Below are positions 1 to 7,504 of a stretch of DNA of 8,175 nt, piece after piece. Source of the DNA: Lautropia sp. (GTDB lineage: Bacteria > Pseudomonadota > Gammaproteobacteria > Burkholderiales > Burkholderiaceae_E); contig JACCRJ010000458.1 in the NCBI GenBank assembly GCA_013813615.1, forward strand, positions 1 to 8,175. Direction: 5' to 3'. The translations under genes were made by a program, and so were the position numbers. The notes under the pieces were generated by a model. The model searched no databases. It saw only the letters and a program-made list of their open reading frames with translations, and had not been told where the DNA came from. How positions within the stretch are numbered: the first letter of the stretch is position 1; every line of letters begins with the position of its first letter.

Positions 1-14
1 CTCCTCGGGTTCGG

Positions 15-43
15 AAAAAGTAGCCGGGCAGGAGGCCTGCGGC
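15..43 (-). terminator. Candidate Rho-independent terminator after hutG
   Basis: Read on the minus strand, GCC-GCAGG, a CCT loop and CCTGC-CC-GGC form a GC-rich stem with a two-base bulge. It is followed three bases later by a run of five T (the A run at 15-19 on the plus strand). It lies 24 bases past the hutG stop codon, where the end of the minus-strand hut transcript would be expected. The stem is short and bulged, so this is a candidate only. The rest of 1-66 shows no supportable gene. Confidence 0.4.
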
Positions 44-66
44 TCTGCCAGGGCATGATTCTAGGG

Positions 67-915
67 TCAAAGCGGTTGCGACACCGAGCGGGACCATTCC
101 TCGGCGGCCGACACGCATTGCCGGAGCAGCGGTGCCAGCTGCTCGCAACGGCTCGGGTGCAGCGAGAAAGGCGCGCTCTCGTCCATATAAATGGCCTGCG
201 TCATCTCGAGTTGCACTGCATGCACGCCCCCGGCGGGGTCGCCGAAATGGCGCGTGATGTAGCCGCCCTTGAAGCGGCCGTTCAGCACCCATGAGTAACG
301 CTTCTGGTTCCGGACCGGCACGAGAATCGCTTCCTCGAGTTCCGGCGAGCAACTGCTGCCGTCGGCGGTGCCGAAGTTCAGACCGGTCAACCGGCCGCTG
401 AAGAAGCGGGGCAGACGGGAGGCGATCGAGTGAGCGTCCCAGAGGACGACCCGCTCATGCTTCTGCCGCAGTCTGGCCAGCTCCGCTTCGAGTGCCTGGT
501 GGTAGGGAAGCCAGTAGGTCTGCCGGCGTTTGGCTGTTTCGTCCTCATCCGGTACGGCGCCCTTGTATACCGGTTCGTGGTGAAACGTATCCAGCGGGAT
601 CAGCCCGGTGGTGTCGCGGCCCGGATAGAGGTTCTCGTTGTCCGGTGGACGATTCAGGTCGATGACGAGCCGGGAATGCGTCGCCACCAGGATGGTTGCG
701 TCCAGCCCGTCCAGGTCGTACACGAGTGGCAGGTGCCAGTCGGTATCCGCAATCTGCAATGCGGCAGGCGTCATGCGGGCTGCAAGATCGTCCGGAATCT
801 CTGTGCCCGCATGGGGAATGGATACGAGCAGACCGCTGTTGCCACGGCGCAGCAGGAAGGAGGGGCGCCCCTCCGGGGTCAATGGACCGTTGATCAGGCC
901 CGCGGGTTGCGGCAT
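67..915 (-). CDS. hutG: N-formylglutamate deformylase (N-formylglutamate amidohydrolase)
   Basis: A 282-residue cytoplasmic hydrolase that splits N-formyl-L-glutamate into glutamate and formate, the last step of the five-step histidine degradation route that uses HutF. Family motifs are visible in order: SIPHAG (32-37), DLNRP (86-90), WDAHS (159-163), NFGTADG (180-186), GGYITRHFG (217-225) and LEMTQAIYMDE (236-246). The conserved His and Asp residues in these motifs are of the kind used by this zinc-dependent amidohydrolase family. Length is slightly above the usual 260-270 because of about 20 extra N-terminal residues. The start is fixed: an in-frame TGA lies three codons upstream of this ATG, and the next Met (48) is past the SIPHAG motif. 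A weak GAAGAG ribosome site precedes it. It is the third gene of the minus-strand cluster after hutU. Identity is firm; the exact substrate is inferred from family and neighbours. Confidence 0.93.
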   Translation of the reverse strand: MPQPAGLINGPLTPEGRPSFLLRRGNSGLLVSIPHAGTEIPDDLAARMTPAALQIADTDWHLPLVYDLDGLDATILVATHSRLVIDLNRPPDNENLYPGRDTTGLIPLDTFHHEPVYKGAVPDEDETAKRRQTYWLPYHQALEAELARLRQKHERVVLWDAHSIASRLPRFFSGRLTGLNFGTADGSSCSPELEEAILVPVRNQKRYSWVLNGRFKGGYITRHFGDPAGGVHAVQLEMTQAIYMDESAPFSLHPSRCEQLAPLLRQCVSAAEEWSRSVSQPL

Positions 916-994
916 GGCTCTTCATGTGCGGGAGTGACGGGCGCCGTGGCGCAGTCACTCATGGTAAGCGCTGCCTCCCCGGGAGCAATCAGGG

Positions 995-1600
995 TTAGCC
1001 AATGGGTGAATGCTTGCCCGCAGTCCAGCCGACGCTGCCGATGGCGCGTTCGGCGACATCGACAGCCCTGCTCTCGAGTTGCGTTGCCATCGTGTCGTTC
1101 CACCGATTCAGGTAGCCGAACAGGGCGATGGAGCCGACGATCTCGACGATCTGGCCGTCGTCGAAGTGTCGCTTCAAATCGGCGAAGTCCTCGGCAGTCA
1201 CTTCGTTGGGCACCAGTGCCGCGTGATAGCCGAGGCGCAGCGCCGCACGCTCAGCTGCCGAGAACAAGGGACTCGTTTCGAACTCCCAGACCGCCCGGAT
1301 CTTCTCGTCCGAAGCCTGGTAGAGGCTGGAGAGGTTGGTCATGTGGGCCTGACAGTAGCGGCAGCCGCTTGCCTGGCTGGTGATCAGGCTGACCAGCATC
1401 TTGATCTCCGCCGCGACCGTGCCCTCATAGAGAACGGCGCGATTGAGATCCATGAAGGCTTCGGCAATCGCCGGACGCCGGGCCATCGTCAGGATGCTGT
1501 TGGGCACGAAGCCGCGCGTGTTCTGGTAGTGCTCGAAGCGGTCGCGGAACTGTGGAACTGCATCCCAAGGAAGAGGGTCGAGGTGGGGCATGGGAGTCAT
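995..1600 (-). CDS. Carboxymuconolactone decarboxylase / AhpD-like family protein
   Basis: A 201-residue, probably cytoplasmic all-helical protein of the CMD/AhpD fold. The diagnostic segment is [23 protein letters not shown], with C80, C83 and H86 as the redox-active CxxC and nearby His; the motif FGYLNRWND at 161-169 is typical of the peroxidase-related branch of this family. AhpD-like members use the CxxC pair for thiol peroxidase or disulfide-reductase chemistry; true carboxymuconolactone decarboxylases lack the pair, so the decarboxylase name is unlikely to describe its activity. Its ATG at 1598-1600 overlaps the hutU TGA (1597-1599) as ATGA. The upstream ribosome site is weak, so translation is probably coupled to hutU. 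A second in-frame ATG occurs at 1591. It is not a standard hut gene; its role here is unknown. No signal peptide is seen. Confidence 0.9.
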   Translation of the reverse strand: MTPMPHLDPLPWDAVPQFRDRFEHYQNTRGFVPNSILTMARRPAIAEAFMDLNRAVLYEGTVAAEIKMLVSLITSQASGCRYCQAHMTNLSSLYQASDEKIRAVWEFETSPLFSAAERAALRLGYHAALVPNEVTAEDFADLKRHFDDGQIVEIVGSIALFGYLNRWNDTMATQLESRAVDVAERAIGSVGWTAGKHSPIG

Positions 1601-3342
1601 TCCGATCTACCGGTGGCGAACCCGCCTCTGGACGGCCCGCGCACGTCCGGCGTCGTGTCGTTCATCGGCAGGTCGAGCCCTTTGTCTCTCGCGCAGGCGA
1701 TTGCTTCCGGGTAGCCCGCGTCCGCGTGGCGCATGACGCCGCTGGCGGGATCGTTCCAGAGCACCCGTTCAATGCGCCGGGCAGCCGCTGCGGTGCCGTC
1801 GCAGACGATGACGACGCCGGCATGTTGCGAATAACCGATGCCGACCCCGCCGCCGTGGTGGATGGAGACCCAGGTAGCGCCGCCGGCGACGTTGAGCATC
1901 GCGTTGAGCAGCGGCCAGTCGGCCACCGCGTCGCTGCCGTCTGCCATCGATTCGGTCTCCCGGTTGGGGCTGGCCACCGACCCCGCGTCCAGGTGGTCTC
2001 GCCCGATGACGATCGGCGCCTTGAGCTCGCCGGTGCGGACCATTTCGTTGAAGGCGAGGCCGGCGAGATGGCGCTGGCCCAGGCCGAGCCAGCAGATCCG
2101 CGCCGGCAGCCCCTGGAAGGCGATGCGATCGCGGGCCTGCACGAGCCAGCGAATCAGCGGCTTGTCATCCGGAAAGAGCTGCTTCACCTTGGCATCGGTG
2201 CGGTAGATGTCTTCCGGTTCTCCGGAGAGCGCAACCCACCTGAAGGGGCCCTTGCCTTCGCAGAACAGCGGCCGGATGCAGGCCGGAACGAAGCCCGGAT
2301 AGTCGAAGGCGTCGCGGACCCCCGCGTCGAAGGCGACCTGGCGCAGGTTGTTGCCGTAGTCGATGACCTGCAGGCCCAGCCGGTGGTAGGCCAGCATCGC
2401 CTGCACGTGCCGCGCCGCGGACGCCTGCGCCTCGGCCACCAGCCTTCTCCTTGCCGCATCGTCGCCCGATTCCCTCACCGACCACCACTGCTCGACGGTC
2501 CAGCCGGCGGGCAGGTAGCCATTGACGAGGTCGTGGGCACTGGTCTGGTCGGTGACGGCGTCAGGCCGGATGCCGCGTGCCACGTATTGCGGCAGGAGTT
2601 CCGCGGCGTTGCCGCGGATGCCGACCGATACCGGCCTGCCGTCGGCATGCGCTTCTGCGATCATCTTCAGCGCCTCGTCGATGTTCTGCGCCTGCCGGTC
2701 GAGGTAGCGGGTCTTGAGCCGCATGTCGATGCGGGACTGCTGGCACTCGATCACCACGCAGGAGGCACCTGCGAGGACCGCCGCCAGCGGTTGCGCGCCG
2801 CCCATGCCGCCCAGGCCTGCGGTCAGGATCCAGCGGCCCGTCCAGTCGCCGTCGAAGTGCTTGCGCGCCATTTCGACGAAGGTCTCGTAGGTTCCCTGGA
2901 CGATGCCTTGCGAGCCGATGTAGATCCAGGACCCGGCCGTCATCTGGCCGTACATCATCAGCCCCTTGCGGTCGAGCTCATGGAAGTGGTCCCAGTTCGC
3001 CCACTTGCCGACCAGGTTGGAGTTGGCCAGCAGCACCCGGGGTGCGTCCGGATGGGTCTTGAAGATGCCAACCGGTTTGCCGGACTGGATCAGCAGGGTC
3101 TCGTTGTCGCCGAGGCGTCGCAGTGACGCGACGATCGCATCGAACGCGTCCCAGTTGCGGGCCGCCTTGCCGATGCCGCCGTACACGACCAGCTCCGCCG
3201 GGTTCTCCGCAACCTCCGGATCCAGGTTGTTCATCAGCATCCGCAGTGGCGCTTCGGTCAGCCAGCTGCGGGCGCTGAGTTTCGGGCCGCGGGGCGAACG
3301 GATGCTACGTGCGGGGTGCGGGTCTATTCGCGCTGCGTCCAT
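1597..3342 (-). CDS. hutU: Urocanate hydratase (urocanase)
   Basis: A 581-residue cytoplasmic enzyme that converts urocanate to 4-imidazolone-5-propionate, the second step of histidine degradation, using tightly bound NAD+ as an electrophile. Nearly the whole length matches what I recall of HutU from Pseudomonas: [19 protein letters not shown] near the N terminus, the dinucleotide-binding GLGGMGGAQ (176-184), VTDQTSAHD (263-271), [12 protein letters not shown] (411-422) with C417 at the position of the catalytic-site cysteine (Cys410 in P. putida), [18 protein letters not shown] (447-464) and [13 protein letters not shown] (495-507). The ATG at 3340-3342 follows GGGAG and gives a normal N terminus; the frame is open to 3459 but that extension is not HutU-like. 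The usual C terminus (LDLPM) is followed by about 21 extra residues, ending in the overlap with the next gene. hutH is not adjacent. Confidence 0.97.
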   Translation of the reverse strand: MDAARIDPHPARSIRSPRGPKLSARSWLTEAPLRMLMNNLDPEVAENPAELVVYGGIGKAARNWDAFDAIVASLRRLGDNETLLIQSGKPVGIFKTHPDAPRVLLANSNLVGKWANWDHFHELDRKGLMMYGQMTAGSWIYIGSQGIVQGTYETFVEMARKHFDGDWTGRWILTAGLGGMGGAQPLAAVLAGASCVVIECQQSRIDMRLKTRYLDRQAQNIDEALKMIAEAHADGRPVSVGIRGNAAELLPQYVARGIRPDAVTDQTSAHDLVNGYLPAGWTVEQWWSVRESGDDAARRRLVAEAQASAARHVQAMLAYHRLGLQVIDYGNNLRQVAFDAGVRDAFDYPGFVPACIRPLFCEGKGPFRWVALSGEPEDIYRTDAKVKQLFPDDKPLIRWLVQARDRIAFQGLPARICWLGLGQRHLAGLAFNEMVRTGELKAPIVIGRDHLDAGSVASPNRETESMADGSDAVADWPLLNAMLNVAGGATWVSIHHGGGVGIGYSQHAGVVIVCDGTAAAARRIERVLWNDPASGVMRHADAGYPEAIACARDKGLDLPMNDTTPDVRGPSRGGFATGRSE

Positions 3343-3460
3343 GCATGGCTCCCGACGGTTTGTCTTCTGTGGTGATAGCTGCCCCGGCGATACCGCGGAA
3401 CGGCGACGCCCGGTGCGGGACGATGCTGATATTACGCCGACTTCACAGCACCAACGCATT

Positions 3461-3489
3461 CAGACAGGGCGCCCGCCGCGAGGCATACT
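3461..3489 (+). promoter_or_regulatory. Candidate sigma70 promoter of the ABC importer operon
   Basis: CAGACA (3461-3466) and CATACT (3484-3489) are separated by 17 bases and lie 69 bases upstream of the substrate-binding protein start, on the correct strand. Each hexamer matches the consensus at four of six positions, so the call is tentative. The remaining 3343-3558 region must also hold the hutU promoter on the other strand; I see no convincing hexamer pair there and no clear HutC-type palindromic operator. Confidence 0.3.
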
Positions 3490-3558
3490 CGGCCCTGATG
3501 CCCCATGCTGACCGCGCGCAGATGACCTTCAAGACCACCATCATTCAGGGAGCGCTTC

Positions 3559-4509
3559 ATGAAGACAGGATTGACCGCGGCTGCGGCCGCGCTGCTGTTG
3601 CTTGCGCAGCCGGCGCATTCGCAGGAAACCAAGGTCGCCCTCGGCCTTTCCGGCTGGACCGGCTTCGCACCGCTCACCCTTGCCAAGGAGGCTGGCATCT
3701 TCAAGAAGCACGGCCTCGACGTCTCGCTCAGGAAGGTGCCGCAGAAAGACCGGCACCTAGCCCTCGCCTCCGGCGACATCCAGTGTGCAGCGACCACGGT
3801 CGAAACCTGGGTGGTCTGGAACGCCGCCGGCGTGGCGACCAAACAGCTGTTCCAGCTCGACAAGAGCTATGGCGCCGACGGCATGGTGGTGCGCAACGAC
3901 ATCGCCCGGATCTCGGACCTGAAGGGCAAGACCATCGCGGCCTCGGCGCCCGGGACCGCTCCCTACTTCACCATGGCCTGGTTCCTGAAGAAGAACGGGC
4001 TGTCGGTGAAGGACGTCAAGGTGGTCAACATGGAGCCCAATCCGGCGGCCCAGGCGTTCGTCGCCGGCCAAAGCGGTATCGACGCAGCGCTCACCTACGA
4101 ACCTTACCTGTCGCTGGTGCGGGACAAGCCGGAAGCCGGCAGGATCATCGCGACCACCCTCGACTATCCGATGATCATGGATACCGTCGGCTGCACGCCG
4201 AAATTCATCCAGGACAATCCCAAGGCGGTCAAGGCGCTGGCGGACAGCTATTTCGAGACGCTCGACTACATTGCCGCGAACAAGGACAAGGCCTACGAGA
4301 TCATGGGCGCGGACGTCAAGCAGAGCGGCGAGCAGTTCGGAAAGTCGGCAGCCTTCCTGCGCTGGCAGGGTCGCGAAGAGAACCGCAAGTTCTTCTCCGG
4401 CGAGTTGCAGGCGTTTACGCGGGAGGCCGCGGACCTGCTGCTCGAGGCCGGGATCATCAAGAGCATCCCCAACCTGGATGCCATCATCGACGATACGTTC
4501 GTGAAGTGA
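3559..4509 (+). CDS. ABC importer substrate-binding protein, SsuA/TauA/NrtA-like
   Basis: A 316-residue periplasmic solute-binding protein for an ABC importer. Residues 1-21 form a signal peptide (MKTG, a hydrophobic Ala/Leu stretch, then AHS followed by Gln-Glu), so the mature protein probably starts at Q22. The rest has the two-lobed type II binding fold of the nitrate/sulfonate/taurine/thiamine-precursor class: GWTGFAPLTLAKEAGIFKKHGLDV at the N-terminal lobe, LASGDIQCA (69-77), ISDLKGKTIA (117-126) and the hinge-like GIDAALTYEPYLS. The start has an AGGGAG ribosome site (3547-3552) six bases upstream. It is the first gene of the operon, divergent from hutU. There is no lipobox. The ligand cannot be read from sequence: sulfonates, pyrimidines or a histidine-related compound are all possible. 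Confidence 0.9.
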   Translation: MKTGLTAAAAALLLLAQPAHSQETKVALGLSGWTGFAPLTLAKEAGIFKKHGLDVSLRKVPQKDRHLALASGDIQCAATTVETWVVWNAAGVATKQLFQLDKSYGADGMVVRNDIARISDLKGKTIAASAPGTAPYFTMAWFLKKNGLSVKDVKVVNMEPNPAAQAFVAGQSGIDAALTYEPYLSLVRDKPEAGRIIATTLDYPMIMDTVGCTPKFIQDNPKAVKALADSYFETLDYIAANKDKAYEIMGADVKQSGEQFGKSAAFLRWQGREENRKFFSGELQAFTREAADLLLEAGIIKSIPNLDAIIDDTFVK

Positions 4510-4522
4510 TCGCCGCTTGCGC

Positions 4523-5299
4523 ATGAGGCCGCTGCAGCCGGTCGGCGCCCGCCTGCGCATTGCGCTCGGGGTGTCGTTCTTCGTCCTGTTCACCGCCGCG
4601 TGGTCCTTCGCGACCTTCGGCGGCTTCGTGACCCGCACCTTCCTGGCCGATCCGCTCACCATGCTGAGGGATGGCTGGGAGCTGCTGACGGTGTATGGAT
4701 TCCTCGGCGACATCGGCATCACCATCGCCCGGGTGGTGGGCGGCTTCCTCATGGCTGCCGTGCTGGCCGTGCCACTCGGCGTGCTGATGGGGGCATACAA
4801 GCCGATCGAGGCGTTTTTCGAGCCGTTCGTGTCGTTTGCGCGCTACCTGCCGGCGTCGGCTTTCATTCCGCTGCTGATTCTATGGGCCGGCATCGGCGAA
4901 CTGCAGAAGGTGCTGGTCATCTTCATCGGCACCTTCTTCCAGATCGTGCTGATGGTGATGGTGGTGGTCGGCAATACCCGCCGCGACCTGGTCGAAGCGG
5001 CGTATACGTTGGGCGCCAGCGACCGCTCGCTCGTGAACCGGGTCCTGCTGCCGAACTCGGGCCCGGAGATCGCCGAGATCCTGCGCCTGGTACTCGGCTG
5101 GGCCTGGACCTACGTGATCGTGGCGGAACTGATCGGCGCCTCCTCCGGGATCGGCCACATGATCACCGACAGCCAGTCTCTGCTGGCCACCGGCCAGATC
5201 ATCTTCGGCATCATCGTGATCGGATTGATCGGGCTGGTGACCGACTTCGCCTTCAAGTTCGGCAACCGCAGCCTGTTCCCCTGGGGGCTGATCAGGTGA
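4523..5299 (+). CDS. ABC importer permease, SsuC/TauC-like
   Basis: A 258-residue inner-membrane permease. Hydrophobic segments lie near 12-32, 66-90, 111-124, 128-150, 186-204 and 224-242, giving the six-helix layout usual for this family. The cytoplasmic EAA loop that contacts the ATPase is clear from residue 158 (EAAYTLGAS, then Leu-Pro at 176-177). The C terminus is short and positively charged. The ATG at 4523 was chosen; a TTG at 4517 in the same frame would add two residues (M-R) and has a distant GAAG, so the start is uncertain by six bases. Only 13 bases separate it from the substrate-binding protein gene, so the two are surely cotranscribed. Family assignment is firm, substrate unknown. 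Confidence 0.92.
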   Translation: MRPLQPVGARLRIALGVSFFVLFTAAWSFATFGGFVTRTFLADPLTMLRDGWELLTVYGFLGDIGITIARVVGGFLMAAVLAVPLGVLMGAYKPIEAFFEPFVSFARYLPASAFIPLLILWAGIGELQKVLVIFIGTFFQIVLMVMVVVGNTRRDLVEAAYTLGASDRSLVNRVLLPNSGPEIAEILRLVLGWAWTYVIVAELIGASSGIGHMITDSQSLLATGQIIFGIIVIGLIGLVTDFAFKFGNRSLFPWGLIR

Positions 5300-5306
5300 C
5301 CCCCCG

Positions 5307-5410
5307 AAGCGCCTCCGGCGCTTACCCCCCCGGGGGGCCGCCGCCAGCGGCCCGGCAAAGCCGGATCCGCGGCGGCTGCTGGACGGCACGCCGCCTGGAT
5401 GGGCCGCCCA
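5307..5410. repeat. Array of consecutive GC-rich hairpins inside the ABC operon
   Basis: The spacer between permease and ATPase genes is packed with inverted repeats: AAGCGCC-TCC-GGCGCTT (5307-5323), CCCCCC-GGGGGG (5326-5337), CCGC-CA-GCGG (5341-5350), CCGGC-AAA-GCCGG (5352-5364) nested in a GCGG/CCGC outer stem (5347-5370), GGCGGC/GCCGCC with a 13-base loop (5371-5395), and TGGG-CCG-CCCA (5400-5410). A G-run/C-run pair (5283-5287 with 5300-5305) also spans the permease stop codon. The style resembles intergenic repeats I remember from Burkholderiales genomes, which suggests a dispersed REP-like element; only one copy is in this window, so dispersal is not shown. No T run follows any stem, so none is a standard terminator. 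Confidence 0.6.
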
Positions 5411-5457
5411 ATGTGTCGCGCGCAGATGAGGCCTCCGACGCGGGGAGGGGGGCGCTG

Positions 5458-6258
5458 ATGGCTCGGGTGTCGATCCAGGAGGTGTCGCGCACCTTCGCAG
5501 GGCGACGCAACCAGCCGGAGACAGTCGCCCTGCAGCGCACGTCGCTGGAGGTGGCGGATAACGATTTCGTCACCGTCCTGGGCCCCTCCGGGTGCGGCAA
5601 ATCGACCCTGCTGCGTATCGCCGCCGGCCTCGACTTTGCGACCTCCGGCGAGGTCCTGATCGACGGGACCGCGGTAACCGGCCCGGGCGCCGACCGCGGG
5701 ATGGTGTTCCAGAGCTACACCCTGTTTCCCTGGCTGACGGTGCGCCAGAACATCTGCTTCGGCCTGCGGGAGAAAGGCATCAACCCGGCGCAGCAGGAAG
5801 AGATCAGCCGGTACTTCATCCAACAGGTGGGGCTGGCGGGCTTCGAGGGCCATTACCCGAAGATGCTGTCAGGCGGGATGCAGCAGCGGACTGCGCTGGC
5901 TCGGGCACTCGCCAACGACCCGAAGGTGCTGCTGATGGACGAACCCTTTGGCGCCCTCGATCACCAGACGCGCGAGCTGATGCAGGAGCTGCTGCTGTCG
6001 ATCTGGGAGCGGCACAACAAGACGGTGCTGTTCGTGACCCACGACATCGACGAGTCGATCTTCATGGCAAATCGGGTGGTAGTGATGTCGGCCCGGCCCG
6101 GGCGGATCAAGCACGAGGAACGAATCGACTTCCCCCATCCCCGCGACTACCGGCTCAAGACGGCCGCCACCTTTACCGGACATAAGGCGCGATTGACGGA
6201 GGAAATCCGGCTGGAAACGCACCGGGCAGCTGGCGGGCTCGCCGGGCTGCCGGGCTGA
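5458..6258 (+). CDS. ABC importer ATP-binding protein, SsuB/TauB-like
   Basis: A 266-residue cytoplasmic ATPase that drives the importer. All nucleotide-binding motifs are intact: Walker A GPSGCGKST (42-50), Q-loop GMVFQSYTLFPW (81-92), signature LSGGM (138-142), Walker B VLLMDEP (157-163), D-loop GALD (165-168) and switch His in THDIDE (194-199). The Q-loop sequence and the RPGRI segment near 213-217 are typical of the nitrate/sulfonate/taurine group. The ATG at 5458 has a G-rich ribosome site (GGGGAGGGG at 5442-5450) and puts the N terminus at the usual place; the frame is open back to 4600 through the permease gene, but that part is a shadow reading. It is the last gene of the operon, 158 bases after the permease. 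The C-terminal 15 residues are Ala/Gly-rich and probably unstructured. Confidence 0.94.
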   Translation: MARVSIQEVSRTFAGRRNQPETVALQRTSLEVADNDFVTVLGPSGCGKSTLLRIAAGLDFATSGEVLIDGTAVTGPGADRGMVFQSYTLFPWLTVRQNICFGLREKGINPAQQEEISRYFIQQVGLAGFEGHYPKMLSGGMQQRTALARALANDPKVLLMDEPFGALDHQTRELMQELLLSIWERHNKTVLFVTHDIDESIFMANRVVVMSARPGRIKHEERIDFPHPRDYRLKTAATFTGHKARLTEEIRLETHRAAGGLAGLPG

Positions 6259-6259
6259 T

Positions 6260-7315
6260 TCAGATCCCCTGCGGTTTGCGCAGCACGCTCATCCGGTCGG
6301 TCGTCTGGACCGCGACCTCCTGGACGTCGCCGGACTTCAGCACGCGAAGCGGCACGGTGACGCCGGCGGGTCCCTGGCTCCAGACATTGCGGTAGAAGTC
6401 CGTCTGGTTGTTCACCCGCTCTTCGCCGACGCCGACGATGATGTCCCCCACCGCCAGCCCGGCCTTCTCCGCCGGTCCCCCGCGCGTCACCCTGGAGACG
6501 ATCAGGTTGCCCTGAACGACTTCCGTCGAGACGCCGAGCCAGGGCTGTGCGGGACCGGCACGCCGGCCGGTGGCGAGGAGGTCCTTCAGGATCGGCTTCA
6601 GCAGGTTCACCGGCACGTACAGGTTGCCCGGCACGCCCGGCCGGTCGCTGGCGGCATCGTTGACCAGCAGCGAGCCGATGCCGATCAGCTTGCCCTCCGC
6701 GCTGATGAGGGCGGCGCCGCTCCAGTTGTTGACCGGTGGGAAGGTGAAGATGGCGCTGTCCAGGACGTATTCCCAGCTCCCGGCAAAGGGTTTACGGGAA
6801 ACCACCAGCAGTTCGGTGGGCATTCCTTCCCCGTGCCCCAGGGTGATGACCCGCTGCATCTCGGTCACACGGTCGGAGTCACCCAGTTCCAGCGGCTGGC
6901 CGTCCAGTGGCAGGATGCTGTGGATCAGACCGAAGCCCGAGACCGGGTCATAGGCGGCGACGCTGGCGGGAATCCGCTTGCCGCCGGGAGTCACCAGTTC
7001 CAGTTCATCCGCCTCCACCAGCAGGTACCCGATGGTCAGGACCGTGGATTTGTCGATCAGGACTCCGGTGCCGCTTCGCCTGGCCCCCAGCGAGCTTGCG
7101 GACTCCGCCTCCCGGGCTGCCTTCGCCTCGACCCGAACGACCGTGCTCAACAAGGCGAACGGGTTTTCTTGCGGACCTGCCCAGCCGGGCGTGACGGCGG
7201 GGGCGGGGGCGGGGGCATTCGGCGACTGCGCCGTCAGCGGCGCTGTCGCGAGTGCGAGAAGCGCCCCCAGGACGACGGCGAGGGCGGATTTCAGGCGGCA
7301 GGCTCTGGTTGGCAT
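6260..7315 (-). CDS. Secreted HtrA/DegP-like trypsin-fold and PDZ protein, probable pseudoprotease
   Basis: A 351-residue exported protein. Residues 1-30 are a signal peptide (cleavage likely near LTAQ), followed by a Pro/Ala linker (33-43), a trypsin-like domain (about 55-245) and one PDZ domain (about 256-342, starting QPWLGV, with AGLAVGDII at 285-293). In active HtrA proteins the trypsin domain carries TNxH, DxxTD and GNSGG. The matching places here read TIGY (Y97), DPVSG (G127) and NWSGA (S199), so the Ser seems retained while His and Asp are lost; this alignment was made by eye. It may therefore bind peptides or envelope proteins without cutting them. The ATG at 7313-7315 follows a good AGGGAG site; the frame is open to 7489, but that would place the signal peptide internally. 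It converges on the ABC ATPase gene, with one base between stop codons. Confidence 0.85.
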   Translation of the reverse strand: MPTRACRLKSALAVVLGALLALATAPLTAQSPNAPAPAPAVTPGWAGPQENPFALLSTVVRVEAKAAREAESASSLGARRSGTGVLIDKSTVLTIGYLLVEADELELVTPGGKRIPASVAAYDPVSGFGLIHSILPLDGQPLELGDSDRVTEMQRVITLGHGEGMPTELLVVSRKPFAGSWEYVLDSAIFTFPPVNNWSGAALISAEGKLIGIGSLLVNDAASDRPGVPGNLYVPVNLLKPILKDLLATGRRAGPAQPWLGVSTEVVQGNLIVSRVTRGGPAEKAGLAVGDIIVGVGEERVNNQTDFYRNVWSQGPAGVTVPLRVLKSGDVQEVAVQTTDRMSVLRKPQGI

Positions 7316-7463
7316 GAGAGTTCTCCCTGGCGGGGACGATAAGAGTCCGACGATTCGGGGCGGCCTGCTGATCCGGTCTTGTGCAGCCCTTCCTTCACGA
7401 GAGGTGGGGCTAGCAAGACTCGGGCCTGCTGCCATCTCAGGCCCTGCGAATCGCCCGGCTGGT

Positions 7464-7492
7464 TTGACACGGATTTCACGGCGAGCCATAAT
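7464..7492 (+). promoter_or_regulatory. Strong sigma70-type promoter of the tRNA-tuf unit
   Basis: A perfect TTGACA (7464-7469) is followed, after exactly 17 bases, by CATAAT (7487-7492), five of six matches to the -10 consensus. A start site about seven bases later would fall near 7499-7500, giving a leader of only about five bases before tRNA-Tyr. It overlaps the upstream open frame of the minus-strand protease-like gene but not its chosen coding region. Confidence 0.85.
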
Positions 7493-7504
7493 TTGCGGTT
7501 CCCT

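Noticed and set aside
1552..3126. Long plus-strand open frame (524 codons) antisense to hutU
   Set aside because: It lies opposite a highly conserved urocanase and yields an Arg/Ala/His-rich protein without recognisable motifs, typical of a GC-rich shadow frame.
3429..3434. TAATAT on the minus strand as a -10 box for hutU
   Set aside because: The best upstream -35-like hexamer (TTGGTG) is only 14 bases away, too close for a normal sigma70 promoter.
3343..3459. N-terminal extension of hutU
   Set aside because: The frame is open, but the extra 39 residues are not HutU-like, and the ATG at 3342 has a ribosome site and matches the family N terminus.
4600..5457. Long upstream extension of the ATPase frame through the permease gene
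   Set aside because: The translated product is low-complexity Arg/Gly/Pro-rich shadow sequence; the ATG at 5458 has a strong ribosome site and begins a normal ABC ATPase.
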